Source of the DNA: Thermasporomyces sp036564245
GTDB lineage: Bacteria > Actinomycetota > Actinomycetes > Propionibacteriales > Actinopolymorphaceae
Assembly: GCA_036564245.1 (NCBI GenBank)
Contig: DATCKU010000067.1
Coordinates: 1-64,000 of the forward strand
Reading direction: 5' to 3'
Length of the DNA: 64,000 bases
In this document: piece after piece, positions 43,485-52,571 of the stretch
How the letters are laid out: each line of letters begins with the position of its first letter
How positions within the stretch are numbered: position 1 is the stretch's first letter
Notes under the pieces: generated by a model
What the model saw: the letters and a program-made list of their open reading frames with translations, nothing else
Told to the model about the DNA's origin: nothing
Database searches by the model: none
Made by a program: the position numbers and the translations under genes

Positions 43485-45620
43485 TCAGCTTTCCCAGTAC
43501 CACGCCTCCGGGTCGTAGACCGCGGGCGTCGGGTGATGCCAGTCGTTGACCAGGCCGCCCAGCGCGGTCTGCTCGCGGGTCGGCACGTTGCGCAACCCCT
43601 TCTTGACCAACTCGATGCGTGGGAAGTTGGCGACCGCGCCCATGATGAACGGCCCTTCTTCGATGTGAATCTTCACCATCTCCCAGAAGAGGCTGTCGCG
43701 CGCGAGGGCATCGGTCTCCACCCGTGCCCGGTCGGCGAGCTTCCAGAGTCGGTCCACGGGGCCGCCCGGCTCCGGTTCCATCCTCGGCGGCGTGCGCTTG
43801 TACGGATCGACGTCGAGCTGTTCCTTTTCCGCCGGCGTGCCTCGCAACGAATAGAACTGCCCTTGCAGCGGCGCCCATCGTGAGGTCTCCATCGGCATGA
43901 GCCAGAGCAGGTCGGCACCGAAGGTCAGCGTGCTGGTCTCCCACGCCGTAGTGCTCATGATCTTGCCCTGAGCCCACTGGTCGCCGAACGTCGTCGGCGG
44001 CACCGGATTGAGCCGGGTGTCGATGCCGATGGCATCCCAGCTCTTCTTCAGCAGGTTGTTCTTCTGCATGTGCTCGCCCGCGGGGTCGATGTCGGCTGGA
44101 TAGTCCAGCCGTACCACCAGTCGCGAGCCGTCGGGCATCTCGCGTCTACCGTCACCGTCGCGGTCGACGACACCGATCTCGTCCAGCATCGCCTTGGCTC
44201 GCTCCGGATCGTACGCCACCCAGGAGTCCCGCCACTTCTTGTAGACCTCCATCCCGTCACCACGGTGGAACTCCCGAGTCTTCGGACCGTAGCCTCCGGT
44301 CGTGAGCTCGCCGGTGTTGAAGTAGATGGTCTTGCGAACCTCTTCACGGTTGTACGCGAGAGACAGCGCCTGGCGGAACGCCGGCGTCCGGATCAGCTCC
44401 CGCATCTTCGGGTCGTCGTAGTCCTGGCTGAAGAAGAAGATCGAGCCGGTCCCCGAGCCGCTGTCCCAGAAGATCAGATCCATCTGGTGCTTTTCCTGCG
44501 TGCTCTTAAGGCCCGACACGTCCTTGAGCTCGACCCCGACGAACGCGCCATGGACGTAATCGAACTGTCCAGTCTGGATCTGCAGGAGCCTGGTCTCGGG
44601 TTGGTCGACCGCCCGGAAGGTCAACGTGTCGATGTACGGGAGCTGGTTACCCTCCCGGTCGACCACCCAGTAGTACGGGTTGCGCTCGAACTTCGCCACG
44701 CGGCCCTCCTGCCGCGACACGAGACGCCACCCGGTCATGGTGGGAACCTCGGGGTTGAGCATCGCGTTGCGCTTCTGGTCGAAGACCTCGGTCCAGTTCT
44801 CCGCGACGTTCTTGTTGTAGCGCGGGTGGAACTGCTGCATGTAGTGCTTCGGTTCCATCCAGGTCGCCGCGATGCCGCGATTCACCCAGTTGGCGATCAT
44901 CTCCGGCACCATGGGGGCCGGGGCGTCGAACGTCATGACCAGGGTCGTCTCGTCCGGCGCGGAGAACGTCGCGATGGTTCCCGTTCCCGAACGTGCCTCG
45001 TCTGGAATTCCCTCGCCGAACTCCTCGTTGAGGACCATGTCCTCCCACCAGAACATGATGTCCTCGGTGCTCCACGGGTGGCCGTCGGACCACTTCAGTC
45101 CCTTGCGGAAGTGGAAGGTCCATTCCGAGGCGTCCTCGTTGCTCTCCCAGCTCTCAGCCAGTCCGGGCCCCAGGTCGAGGCCGTCGTTCAGCCACCGCAG
45201 CAGCGAGTGGCCGTACATGTATTCCTTCATGTCCCAGCCATCTGTGTTGGCCGTGACGAGCCGCAGGTCCCCGCCGTACTTCCCGATGGTCATCCAGTTG
45301 TGTGGGATCACGTACGGGTGCTCCGGCAGTCGACGCTCGACAGGCGGCAGTTCGCCCGCCTCGACCAGGCGGGCAAGCGACGGCGCCTCCTGGAACTTTG
45401 CCGGTGGCGGGAGGGGCTTGGTCTGCGAGCCCTTCCGGTTGGTCGCCGGTCCGGCATCGTCTCCACCAGATCGAGAGCCCGTGTCTTGACGTGAGCAGGC
45501 ACCGAGCACCAGGCTGCCTGCGGCGAACGCAGCGGCATGCAAGAAGCCGCGGCGGGTCAGTGCTCCTTCTCGGGAAGCTGAGAGTCGTCCCTTTGGGGCG
45601 CCGTTGTCGAAAGCAAGCAT
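43485..45620 (-). CDS. ABC transporter substrate-binding protein, family 5, Tat lipoprotein
   Basis: 711 residues. Tat-type signal TRRGFLHAAAFAAGSLVLGAC combines RRGF and a lipobox Cys. The body is an SBP_bac_5 protein (LAESWESNEDASEWTFHFRKGLKWSDGHPW ... AFRQALSLAYNREEVRK), longer than dipeptide-binding members. Such large forms in soil actinobacteria usually bind oligosaccharides or plant-derived glycosides. No permease or ATPase gene lies nearby, so the rest of the importer is elsewhere. ATG 45620 follows GAGGAGG. A lacI-type regulator is divergent, with matching 16-bp palindromes between. Confidence 0.85.
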   Translation of the reverse strand: MLAFDNGAPKGRLSASREGALTRRGFLHAAAFAAGSLVLGACSRQDTGSRSGGDDAGPATNRKGSQTKPLPPPAKFQEAPSLARLVEAGELPPVERRLPEHPYVIPHNWMTIGKYGGDLRLVTANTDGWDMKEYMYGHSLLRWLNDGLDLGPGLAESWESNEDASEWTFHFRKGLKWSDGHPWSTEDIMFWWEDMVLNEEFGEGIPDEARSGTGTIATFSAPDETTLVMTFDAPAPMVPEMIANWVNRGIAATWMEPKHYMQQFHPRYNKNVAENWTEVFDQKRNAMLNPEVPTMTGWRLVSRQEGRVAKFERNPYYWVVDREGNQLPYIDTLTFRAVDQPETRLLQIQTGQFDYVHGAFVGVELKDVSGLKSTQEKHQMDLIFWDSGSGTGSIFFFSQDYDDPKMRELIRTPAFRQALSLAYNREEVRKTIYFNTGELTTGGYGPKTREFHRGDGMEVYKKWRDSWVAYDPERAKAMLDEIGVVDRDGDGRREMPDGSRLVVRLDYPADIDPAGEHMQKNNLLKKSWDAIGIDTRLNPVPPTTFGDQWAQGKIMSTTAWETSTLTFGADLLWLMPMETSRWAPLQGQFYSLRGTPAEKEQLDVDPYKRTPPRMEPEPGGPVDRLWKLADRARVETDALARDSLFWEMVKIHIEEGPFIMGAVANFPRIELVKKGLRNVPTREQTALGGLVNDWHHPTPAVYDPEAWYWES

Positions 45621-45765
45621 CGTCGAGGACCTCCTCCTCCTCGCCCTCCCCACCGAATCGACGGACCGACGACTCGTCGGCTACATGAAGACAGATCGCC
45701 GCCAGGGTGGGTCGCCCGCGACCACGACCTCCTTCGCCCAAGGTCCACGGTCGTGTCTTGATGTT

Positions 45766-45781
45766 GTCGATTCGATTCGAC
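45766..45781. promoter_or_regulatory. LacI-type operator-like palindrome 1
   Basis: GTCGATTCGATTCGAC; arms GTCGA/TCGAC. It matches the second site at 14 of 16 positions. It lies about 145 nt upstream of the binding-protein start codon. Confidence 0.55.
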
Positions 45782-45870
45782 GAGACCGTGGCCGAAACGG
45801 TAGTCTCGCGGCGGATCAAACGGCAAGACGCTGAACGTGGCGACATCATTGCCATGTCCTGGTTTGGACA

Positions 45871-45902
45871 CGGCATCTGCAGAGAACGGCATCTGCAGAG
45901 AA
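45871..45902. repeat. Tandem duplication of a 16-bp unit
   Basis: CGGCATCTGCAGAGAA occurs twice head to tail with no mismatch. It contains the palindrome CTGCAG. It lies between the two operator-like sites. Confidence 0.8.
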
Positions 45903-45930
45903 CGCCGCGACACCCGTCCTGGCTAGTCGA

Positions 45931-45946
45931 GTCGAATGGATTCGAC
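45931..45946. promoter_or_regulatory. LacI-type operator-like palindrome 2
   Basis: GTCGAATGGATTCGAC; seven-base arms GTCGAAT/ATTCGAC around GG. It lies 87 nt upstream of the lacI-type start codon. Confidence 0.6.
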
Positions 45947-46032
45947 GTCGAGGCGCAGCGCCAGACGACTGCTTGCCCTCGCTCACCCGCCGAATGCCAC
46001 GCTAGAGTGTCCTGGTCGAGAAGGAGTACTGC

Positions 46033-47052
46033 GTGGTCACGATGGTCGACGTGGCGCGCCGGGCAGGCGTCGCCCCGAGCACGGTGTCGTACGTTCTGAC
46101 GAACCGCCGGAGCATCTCGGATGCGACCCGGAAAGCCGTCGAGAAGGCGATTCGCGAGCTCGACTACCGCCCACACGCCGGGGCGAGGTCACTGCGAGGT
46201 GCCAGGACCCGCGTGCTTGCGTTGTCGTACCCGCAGGAATCGACGCCCTACCACGCCATCGCCGGCCGGTTCATCCACGACGTCAGCACGGCCGCGCGGG
46301 CAGCTGACTACGATCTTCTGCTCCTTGCCGGCGAAGAGAAGGTGGCGGGGATTCGCCGGATCGCCCGGAGCCGACTTGCCGACGGAGTGGTCGTCATGTC
46401 GGTCCTCACCGAGGATCCGCGGATCAACGCACTCCGTGAGCTCGAGTTCCCGGCAGCCCTCATGGGTTGGCCTCGTGACAGCCGCGGCATCCCGTCGTGT
46501 GACTACGACTTCGAGGGAGCCGCCGCCCGCGCGGTCCGCGAGCTGGTGCGTGCAGGCCACCGCTCGCTCGGCTTCGTCGCCTCGAGCGACACCGAGTTCA
46601 AGCACGGGCTCAACTACGCGCCGCGCGCGCTCGCCGGGGCCCGCGCCGCCGCGCGAGAGGCCGGCGTACGGCTCCATGTCATGCGCGCCTCCGCGTCGCA
46701 CCGCATCGTCGTCCGTCGGACCCGAGCCTTGCTCGCCGCCGATCCGCCGCCTACTGGAATCGTCGTCCATCACGGGTTTCCTGCCCTCTACGCCGTCCTC
46801 CGCGAGGAAGGGCTGGCGGTTCCCGACGACGTATCGCTCGTCGTCGTCGGCGCGACGCCGGAGTTCGGCAGCGAGCTTTCGCTGAGCCGCTCCGATCTGC
46901 CTGTCGCGGAGATGGCACGCACCGCCGTGGAGCTCGCCCTCGCCGCGGTGGAAGGCGACTCACCGTCGAGCCGGCTGATCCCCGCGCGGTGGACCCGAGG
47001 ACAGACGATCGCGCCACCGCCCGCACGCCAGAGAGTGAGGCGACGCTCATGA
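46033..47052 (+). CDS. LacI family transcriptional regulator
   Basis: 339 residues. Helix-turn-helix and hinge MVDVARRAGVAPSTVSYVLTNRRSISDATR, then RELDYRPHAGARSLRG, followed by the periplasmic-binding-protein-like sensor domain. It probably represses the divergent binding-protein gene and itself through the palindromes at 45766 and 45931; the inducer is unknown, likely a sugar. GTG 46033 has GAAGGAG six nt upstream; ATG 46042 is an alternative. It overlaps the next gene by 4 nt. Confidence 0.88.
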   Translation: MVTMVDVARRAGVAPSTVSYVLTNRRSISDATRKAVEKAIRELDYRPHAGARSLRGARTRVLALSYPQESTPYHAIAGRFIHDVSTAARAADYDLLLLAGEEKVAGIRRIARSRLADGVVVMSVLTEDPRINALRELEFPAALMGWPRDSRGIPSCDYDFEGAAARAVRELVRAGHRSLGFVASSDTEFKHGLNYAPRALAGARAAAREAGVRLHVMRASASHRIVVRRTRALLAADPPPTGIVVHHGFPALYAVLREEGLAVPDDVSLVVVGATPEFGSELSLSRSDLPVAEMARTAVELALAAVEGDSPSSRLIPARWTRGQTIAPPPARQRVRRRS

Positions 47053-48161
47053 GCGACCATGCGCCTCTCCGTGCCTTGCTCATCGGCCTCGGCGGCATGG
47101 GCCGCGCCTGGCTGAGGACGTTGCTCGCGTCCCATGACGTCGAGCTGGCCGGTGTCGCCGACCTCGATCCCAACGTGGCCAAGGCGGCACTCGACGATGC
47201 CCAGGTGAGTGGCGTCCCGGTGGCGTCCACCCTTGCAGAGCTCGTCGACGAGGTGCCGGCTGCCGACTTCGTGGTCGACGTCACCATTCCGGAAGCGCAT
47301 TACCCGGTGACCATGGAGGCGTTGCAGCGCAGGCTTCCCGTGCTCGGCGAGAAGCCACTCGCAGCAAGCCTGTCGGAGGCGGTCGAGATGGTCGCCGCGG
47401 CGCAGGCGTACGACACGCTCTTCATGGTCAGCCAGAATCGGCGCTACGACCCCAACCTGTTCGCGTTCCGGCGAGCCGTGCGGCAGCTCGGCCGGCTGGG
47501 CATCCTCACCGCAGACTTCTTCAAAGCACCGCACTTCGGCGGCTTCCGCGACGCGATGGACCACCCGTTGGTGCTGGACATGGCGATCCACACGTTCGAC
47601 GCCATGCGGTTCGTCACCGGAGTCGACCCCGTCGCGGTGTACTGCGACGAGTTCAATCCGGCCTGGAGCTGGTACGCCGGCGACGCCGCGTCCACGGCGA
47701 TCTTCGAGATGGCCGACGGCTCGCGGTGCGTCTACACCGGCAGCTGGTGCAGCGCCGGCCTGGAGACCTCCTGGAACTCGGCGTGGCGTGCCAGTGGGGA
47801 GTACGGCGCGGCGGTGTGGGACGGCGAGGGCGCGCCGACGGTCGAGATCGTCCGCGGCGAGGACGACGAGGCAGGAACGCACGGTCCCGGAGCCACGGAT
47901 CGGGAAGCGTCACCGGACCAACAACCTCGGCCGGGGATCGCGGGCTCGTTGCACGATTTCGTCCAAGCCCTGCGCACAGGCACCCGACCGATGTGCGAGG
48001 CCCGTGACAACCTCATGAGCCTCGCGATGGTCCACGCGGCGATCGAGTCGGCGAAGAGCGGGCGACGAGTCGTCATCGCCGACGTGCTCGCGCAGGCGTA
48101 CGCGCAGGCACGGCAACGGGCCACCGGCCCGGTCGCGGAGGCACTCCCCTCGCCCGAGTGA
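47049..48161 (+). CDS. Gfo/Idh/MocA family oxidoreductase
   Basis: 370 residues. Rossmann motif IGLGGMGRAWLRTLLAS, LGEKPLAASL with the catalytic Lys, and HTFDAMRFVTG in the C-terminal domain. It oxidises a sugar or related polyol with NAD(P); an inducible step for the compound imported by the adjacent binding protein is a reasonable guess. ATG 47049 overlaps the lacI stop (ATGA). It is a different subfamily from the gene at 15221. Confidence 0.85.
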   Translation: MSDHAPLRALLIGLGGMGRAWLRTLLASHDVELAGVADLDPNVAKAALDDAQVSGVPVASTLAELVDEVPAADFVVDVTIPEAHYPVTMEALQRRLPVLGEKPLAASLSEAVEMVAAAQAYDTLFMVSQNRRYDPNLFAFRRAVRQLGRLGILTADFFKAPHFGGFRDAMDHPLVLDMAIHTFDAMRFVTGVDPVAVYCDEFNPAWSWYAGDAASTAIFEMADGSRCVYTGSWCSAGLETSWNSAWRASGEYGAAVWDGEGAPTVEIVRGEDDEAGTHGPGATDREASPDQQPRPGIAGSLHDFVQALRTGTRPMCEARDNLMSLAMVHAAIESAKSGRRVVIADVLAQAYAQARQRATGPVAEALPSPE

Positions 48162-48271
48162 GCGGAAGGGCGTCACGGCACCCAGGACGTCGACGCCCTT
48201 CGAGGCCGCAGCGACCCTTCCACTCCTGGCAGACGGCTCTCAGCGCACCGGCCGCACAAGAATCGCAGCGG

Positions 48272-49975
48272 TCAGCGGCGGGCGCGGTTGACCGCCGAGA
48301 CCACCGCCTTGAGCGACGCGCTCACGATGTTGGCGTCGATGCCCACGCCCCAGCGGACGTTCCCGCCGACCTCGCACTCGACGTAGGCGGCCGCGGTCGC
48401 ATCGCCTCCGGACCCGAGCGCATGCTCGCTGTAGTCCAGCACCCGGACGTCGATCCCGATGCTGCGGAGCGCATCCACGAACGCCGCGATCGGCCCGTTG
48501 CCCTCGCCGGTGAGCGTGCGCCGCTCCCCCTTCACCACCACGTCGACGGTGAGCGCGTCCCGCTGGTCCTTTGCCGATGACGTGTGAACGGTGTCGAGCT
48601 CCAGCTCATCACCGGTGGCGAGATACTCCCGCTCGAAGATCCGCCAGATCTCCGCCGGCGGCACCTCGCCACCTTCGCTGTCGGTGTGTGCCTGCACCAC
48701 CCGGCTGAACTCGATCTGGAGCCTCCGCGGGAGGTCCAGGTGGTGTTCGGTCTTCATGACGTAGGCGATGCCGCCCTTCCCCGACTGGGAGTTGACCCGG
48801 ATCACCGCCTCGTACGTGCGGCCGACGTCCTTCGGGTCGATCGGCAGGTACGGCGCCTCCCACTCCAGCTCCGACACCGGCACGCCCTTTTCCTCGGCGA
48901 GGCGATCCAGTGCCTCCAGGCCCTTCTTGATGGCGTCCTGGTGGGAGCCGGAGAAGGCCGTGTACACGAGGTCGCCGGCGTAGGGGTGCCGCGGGTGGAC
49001 CGGCAGCTGGTTGCAGTACTCCACCGTGCGACGGATCTCGTCGATGTCGGAGAAGTCGATCTGCGGGTCGATCCCCTGCGAGTAGAGGTTCATGCCGAGG
49101 GTGACCAGGCAGACGTTGCCGGTGCGCTCGCCGTTTCCGAACAGGCACCCTTCGATCCGGTCGGCACCGGCCATCAGGGCAAGCTCGGCGTCGGCGACGG
49201 CGGTGCCACGGTCGTTGTGGGTGTGCACCGACAGGCAGACGTACTCACGCCGCGAGAGGTTGCGACTCATCCACTCGATCTGGTCGGCGTAGACGTTGGG
49301 GGTCGACCGCTCGACCGTGCACGGGTAGTTGAGGATGATCTCGCGGTCCGGCCCCGGCTGCCAGACGTCCATCACCGCCTCGCTCACCTCGAGGGCGAAG
49401 TCAAGCTCGGTGTCGACGAAGATCTCCGGGCTGTACTCGTACCCGAAGTCGGTGTCGGGCAGCAGCTGCTCGGCGTACTTCATCACCCACTCGGTCCCGC
49501 GCACCGCGATCTGCTTGCATTCCTCGCGGTCGACGCCGAAGACCACTCGCCGGAAGAGCGGCGCTGTGGCGTTGTAGAGGTGGATCGTGGCGCGCTTGGC
49601 ACCCACGAGCGACTGGGCTGTGCGCTCGATCAGCTCTTCCCGGGCCTGGGTGAGGACGGAGATCGTGACGTCATCGGGGACGAGGTCTTCCTCGATGATC
49701 TGGCGTACGAAATCGAAGTCGGCCTGGCTCGCCGACGGGAACCCGACCTCGATCTCCTTGTAGCCCATCTTGACCAGCAGGTCGAACATCCGGCGCTTGC
49801 GGGCCGGGCTCATCGGGTCGATCAGGGCTTGGTTGCCGTCGCGCAGGTCCGTGGAGAGCCAGCGGGGCGCGTGGGTGATGCGCTTGTCAGGCCAGGTGCG
49901 GTCGGGCAGGTGGACAGGTTGGAACGCGCGGTAGCGGTGGTACGGCATACGACTGGGACACTGACGGTTCGGCAT
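48272..49975 (-). CDS. leuA: 2-isopropylmalate synthase
   Basis: 567 residues, actinobacterial length. Catalytic barrel with STDLRDGNQALIDPMSP and the metal motif SVHTHNDRGTAVADAE, then the C-terminal regulatory LeuA dimer domain (about 430-567) that binds leucine. It condenses acetyl-CoA with 2-ketoisovalerate, the first committed step to leucine. ATG 49975 has GAGG upstream; ATG 49948 is also possible. A Leu-rich leader peptide and hairpin precede it (50042-50115), so transcription or translation is probably attenuated by charged tRNA-Leu. Confidence 0.95.
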   Translation of the reverse strand: MPNRQCPSRMPYHRYRAFQPVHLPDRTWPDKRITHAPRWLSTDLRDGNQALIDPMSPARKRRMFDLLVKMGYKEIEVGFPSASQADFDFVRQIIEEDLVPDDVTISVLTQAREELIERTAQSLVGAKRATIHLYNATAPLFRRVVFGVDREECKQIAVRGTEWVMKYAEQLLPDTDFGYEYSPEIFVDTELDFALEVSEAVMDVWQPGPDREIILNYPCTVERSTPNVYADQIEWMSRNLSRREYVCLSVHTHNDRGTAVADAELALMAGADRIEGCLFGNGERTGNVCLVTLGMNLYSQGIDPQIDFSDIDEIRRTVEYCNQLPVHPRHPYAGDLVYTAFSGSHQDAIKKGLEALDRLAEEKGVPVSELEWEAPYLPIDPKDVGRTYEAVIRVNSQSGKGGIAYVMKTEHHLDLPRRLQIEFSRVVQAHTDSEGGEVPPAEIWRIFEREYLATGDELELDTVHTSSAKDQRDALTVDVVVKGERRTLTGEGNGPIAAFVDALRSIGIDVRVLDYSEHALGSGGDATAAAYVECEVGGNVRWGVGIDANIVSASLKAVVSAVNRARR

Positions 49976-50041
49976 CGTGTGAATCCTCGACTACTTCGCT
50001 GGAGCTGCTGGACGATTACGCGGCCAGGGCAACGGCAAACT

Positions 50042-50083
50042 CCGCGGCGAGGGAGCCCGGCCTTTTACTGGGCCCCGCCGCGG
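50042..50083 (-). promoter_or_regulatory. leuA attenuator hairpin
   Basis: On the minus strand CCGCGGCG pairs with CGCCGCGG, and inside it GGGCCC pairs with GGGCTC around AGTAAAAGGCC. The loop carries the leader peptide stop codon, so a ribosome stalled at the Leu codons would change this fold. Confidence 0.65.
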
Positions 50084-50115
50084 CAGCGAAGGAGGAGGAG
50101 TCCCGCATACCGCAT
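50065..50115 (-). CDS. leuA leader peptide (four consecutive Leu codons)
   Basis: Sixteen codons: MRYAGLLLLRCRGGAQ, stop TAA. Codons 6-9 are CTC CTC CTC CTT. The position, 90 nt upstream of leuA, and the hairpin over its stop codon fit a leucine attenuator. There is no clear Shine-Dalgarno; a possible -10 TAAGCT (50131-50126) would give an almost leaderless message. Confidence 0.75.
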   Translation of the reverse strand: MRYAGLLLLRCRGGAQ

Positions 50116-50225
50116 GAGGATGCCCAGCTTAGCGGGTGGGACCGCAGATCTCGAGGTGGACCCCCTCTATCTCGTCGGATGTGCGACGGCCTCGTCGATG
50201 ATCGACACGAGTCGATGTCGTCCAC

Positions 50226-51341
50226 TCACTCAGCGCCACCAGTCCGAGCGCCGGCCTGGGTCAGCAGGTCGGCGATCTCGCGGTTGCCAGCCGCGACCGC
50301 CAGCTGGTACGCCGTCCGGTCCCCGTAGGCGGGGTGATAGCCCCGACCGTCCGGATCCACGCCGTGATCGAGCAGCAGGCGTACGCGTTCGATCATGCCG
50401 TGATCGGCTGCCCAGCGAAGCTGCTCCTCCACCATCTGGGTGGGTGACGGATAGGTGTGGCCGAGTCTGCGCCGCCATGGACTGCCGACGTCACGGCCCA
50501 GCCCGAACTCGAACAACAGCTCCAGATGGTCGTTCTCGGGCGTGAACATCCGGTTGTAGAGCGCCTGGTTGTCGTTGGGGTCGGCCCCGGCCTCGAGAAG
50601 CAGGCGTGCGATGGCCAGCGAGTCCGGATGCGGCGGCTGGGCCTGCTCTCCCCCGCCGAACGCACCGGTCAACGCGGTGAACGGCGACCGGAGGCCCCGC
50701 CAGAGGTATCCGGCGTTGGGATCGACACCGTACTCCAGCAGCAGTCGAGCCATCCCTATCGCCGAACGACCGGCCGCGGTGTCGCCGACCCGGGAGTAGG
50801 TCAGGTAGAGCAACGGCTCCCAGCCGAATGGTCCACCCGGCCGGCGCGCGAGGCCCGGGTCGTCGGCGAGCAGCGGCCGTGCCGCCTCGACCTCGCCCAC
50901 CGCGGCCATGGTGTGGATGCTGGCGGTGGCCACCTCGGGGTGATCCGCGAGCAGCTCGCGTGCCCAGCGAGTGTGCTGAGGTCGGTCATGGGTGTACGAC
51001 AGACAGGCGAGCCGGAGGAAACGATCGGCCAACGCGTCCGGGTCATCCTCGACGTCGGGCACGTCGTCGGGCGCCGGCTCGGGCCAGCGACTGTGCTCAC
51101 GTACGACGTCGACCAACGCGCGCAGCCGCCGCCAGCTGGCGAAACCGTAGCTGCGCGCGGTGACCAGCTGAGCCGACGTGAGGGGGAACTCCTCGACCCT
51201 CTCCAGATCTGCTCCGGGGTCGAACTCCCGGACCAGCGCGATCGCCTCCGCATCGCCTGACCGCACCCGACGTTGCAGGGATCTCGCTTGGTGCTTGAGG
51301 TTCTCCAGACTGGGGTGGTCCGGCAGGTCGCGGATCGGCAC
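50226..51341 (-). CDS. Ankyrin repeat protein
   Basis: 371 residues. An N-terminal helical region (SLENLKHQARSLQRRVRSGDAEA) leads into ankyrin repeats: ARLLLEYGVDPNAGY, ARLLLEAGADPNDN, VRLLLDHGVDPDGRGYHP and the terminal YQLAVAAGNREIADLLTQAGA. Similar proteins are scattered in actinobacteria with no known role; protein binding is inferred. GTG 51341 follows AGGAGG. Confidence 0.8.
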   Translation of the reverse strand: MPIRDLPDHPSLENLKHQARSLQRRVRSGDAEAIALVREFDPGADLERVEEFPLTSAQLVTARSYGFASWRRLRALVDVVREHSRWPEPAPDDVPDVEDDPDALADRFLRLACLSYTHDRPQHTRWARELLADHPEVATASIHTMAAVGEVEAARPLLADDPGLARRPGGPFGWEPLLYLTYSRVGDTAAGRSAIGMARLLLEYGVDPNAGYLWRGLRSPFTALTGAFGGGEQAQPPHPDSLAIARLLLEAGADPNDNQALYNRMFTPENDHLELLFEFGLGRDVGSPWRRRLGHTYPSPTQMVEEQLRWAADHGMIERVRLLLDHGVDPDGRGYHPAYGDRTAYQLAVAAGNREIADLLTQAGARTGGAE

Positions 51342-51572
51342 GACGGCCTCCTTTCCTTCTGGGCCCGGCGTCCGCGGGTCGGGCCGAAAGGAGGTCGACC
51401 GACATGGAGATGCATCCCTCAGGTGGGCTTCGCCCTGTCTGCGGACCAGATGCGCCCTGAGCCGCGCAGCTGGAGCTTAGCAGGGAACGCGAGCAACAGG
51501 ATACGGCGAATTCCGTCCGTCGACACGCAAAATCCATTGCCGTGCCCTGGGTCGAACCGTGAGGCTTGCGCC

Positions 51573-52562
51573 ATGAAGCTTCAGCGCGTGGATCCACGTG
51601 ACGACCAGGCCGTCACCGAGTCGTTGGCGTTGGCGGAAGCCGCACGCGGCGTCGACACGCCATGGAGTCCTCCCCAGACCCGCCGTGCCTTCGTCGCGAG
51701 CCTGGTGCACGGCTGGGATGGCGAGCCGGGTGAGCAATGGCTGTACCGGAACTCCGACGGCCAGGTCGTGGGACGCCTCTCGCTGCACTTCCCTCAGCGC
51801 GACAACACTCACATGGCGAGCCTCGAGGTGCTGGTTCATCCCGGCGAACGTCGCAAAGGTCACGGAACGGCGCTCCTCACCGAAGGCCTCGAGCGAGTAC
51901 GACAGGCCGGGCGACGGCTGGCCATCGCGGGCACAGTGGCCGAACCCGGTGCGTCGGCGTTCGCCGAACGCCACGGGTTCACCAGGGCCTCCGTCGAGGT
52001 GCAGCGCCGGCAGGATCTCTCCACGGTCGACCACGCGCGGATCGCCGAGTTGCGGGAGGCCGCCCGCCAAGCGGCGAGTGACTACACGCTGCTCCGCTTC
52101 GTCGGCGCCGTACCCGACGATCTCGTCGACGACGTGGCCGCCCTCACCGCCGCCATGAACGACGCGCCCACTGACGACTACGAGATCGAGGACGAGGTCT
52201 ACGACGCCAAGCGGATCCGTGCCTTCGAAGCTGCACAGGAGGCGGCCGGAACCCGCCTCTACCGGCTCGTCGCGCGGCTCGGCAACGGCGGACCGCTCGC
52301 CGGTCACACCATCGTCGGCGTGCCAGAGGACCTTCCGGGCTGGGCCTGGCAGTTCGACACCGCCGTGGCGCGGGAACATCGCGGCCACCGCCTGGGACTG
52401 CTGCTGAAGGCGGAGATGGTGGCCTGGCTCCAGGAGGCCGAGCCGGACGTGCGGCGGATCGACACCTGGAACGCCGAGTCGAACGCGCACATGATCGCTG
52501 TCAACGAGCAGCTGGGCTACAGGATCTGGGCCCGCTACTACGGATGGCAGCGCCGCCTCTGA
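51573..52562 (+). CDS. Double-domain GNAT N-acetyltransferase
   Basis: 329 residues with two GNAT folds. The first has the acetyl-CoA motif VLVHPGERRKGHGTALL (residues about 86-102), the second TAVAREHRGHRLGLLLKAEM (about 267-286) and ends IDTWNAESNAHMIAVNEQLGY. Both pyrophosphate-binding loops look intact. Members of this twin type include mycothiol-synthase-like and antibiotic or amine acetyltransferases; the substrate is unknown. ATG 51573 was chosen; the frame is open to 51273 without domain character. Confidence 0.83.
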   Translation: MKLQRVDPRDDQAVTESLALAEAARGVDTPWSPPQTRRAFVASLVHGWDGEPGEQWLYRNSDGQVVGRLSLHFPQRDNTHMASLEVLVHPGERRKGHGTALLTEGLERVRQAGRRLAIAGTVAEPGASAFAERHGFTRASVEVQRRQDLSTVDHARIAELREAARQAASDYTLLRFVGAVPDDLVDDVAALTAAMNDAPTDDYEIEDEVYDAKRIRAFEAAQEAAGTRLYRLVARLGNGGPLAGHTIVGVPEDLPGWAWQFDTAVAREHRGHRLGLLLKAEMVAWLQEAEPDVRRIDTWNAESNAHMIAVNEQLGYRIWARYYGWQRRL

Positions 52563-52571
52563 CCCCAACAC

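Larger units (their letters stand above)
45621..46032. other. Divergent regulatory region
   Basis: 412 nt between the binding-protein gene (minus) and the lacI-type gene (plus). It holds two operator-like palindromes (45766-45781, 45931-45946) and a 16-bp tandem duplication (45871-45902). Confidence 0.6.

Noticed and set aside
43194..43549. Short open frames after the 43173 hairpin
   Set aside because: Arg-rich with no ribosome binding site; they overlap the end of the binding-protein gene.
50016..50225. 69-codon minus-strand frame ahead of leuA
   Set aside because: The 16-codon Leu-rich leader in another frame over the same bases has a clear regulatory logic; the longer frame has none.
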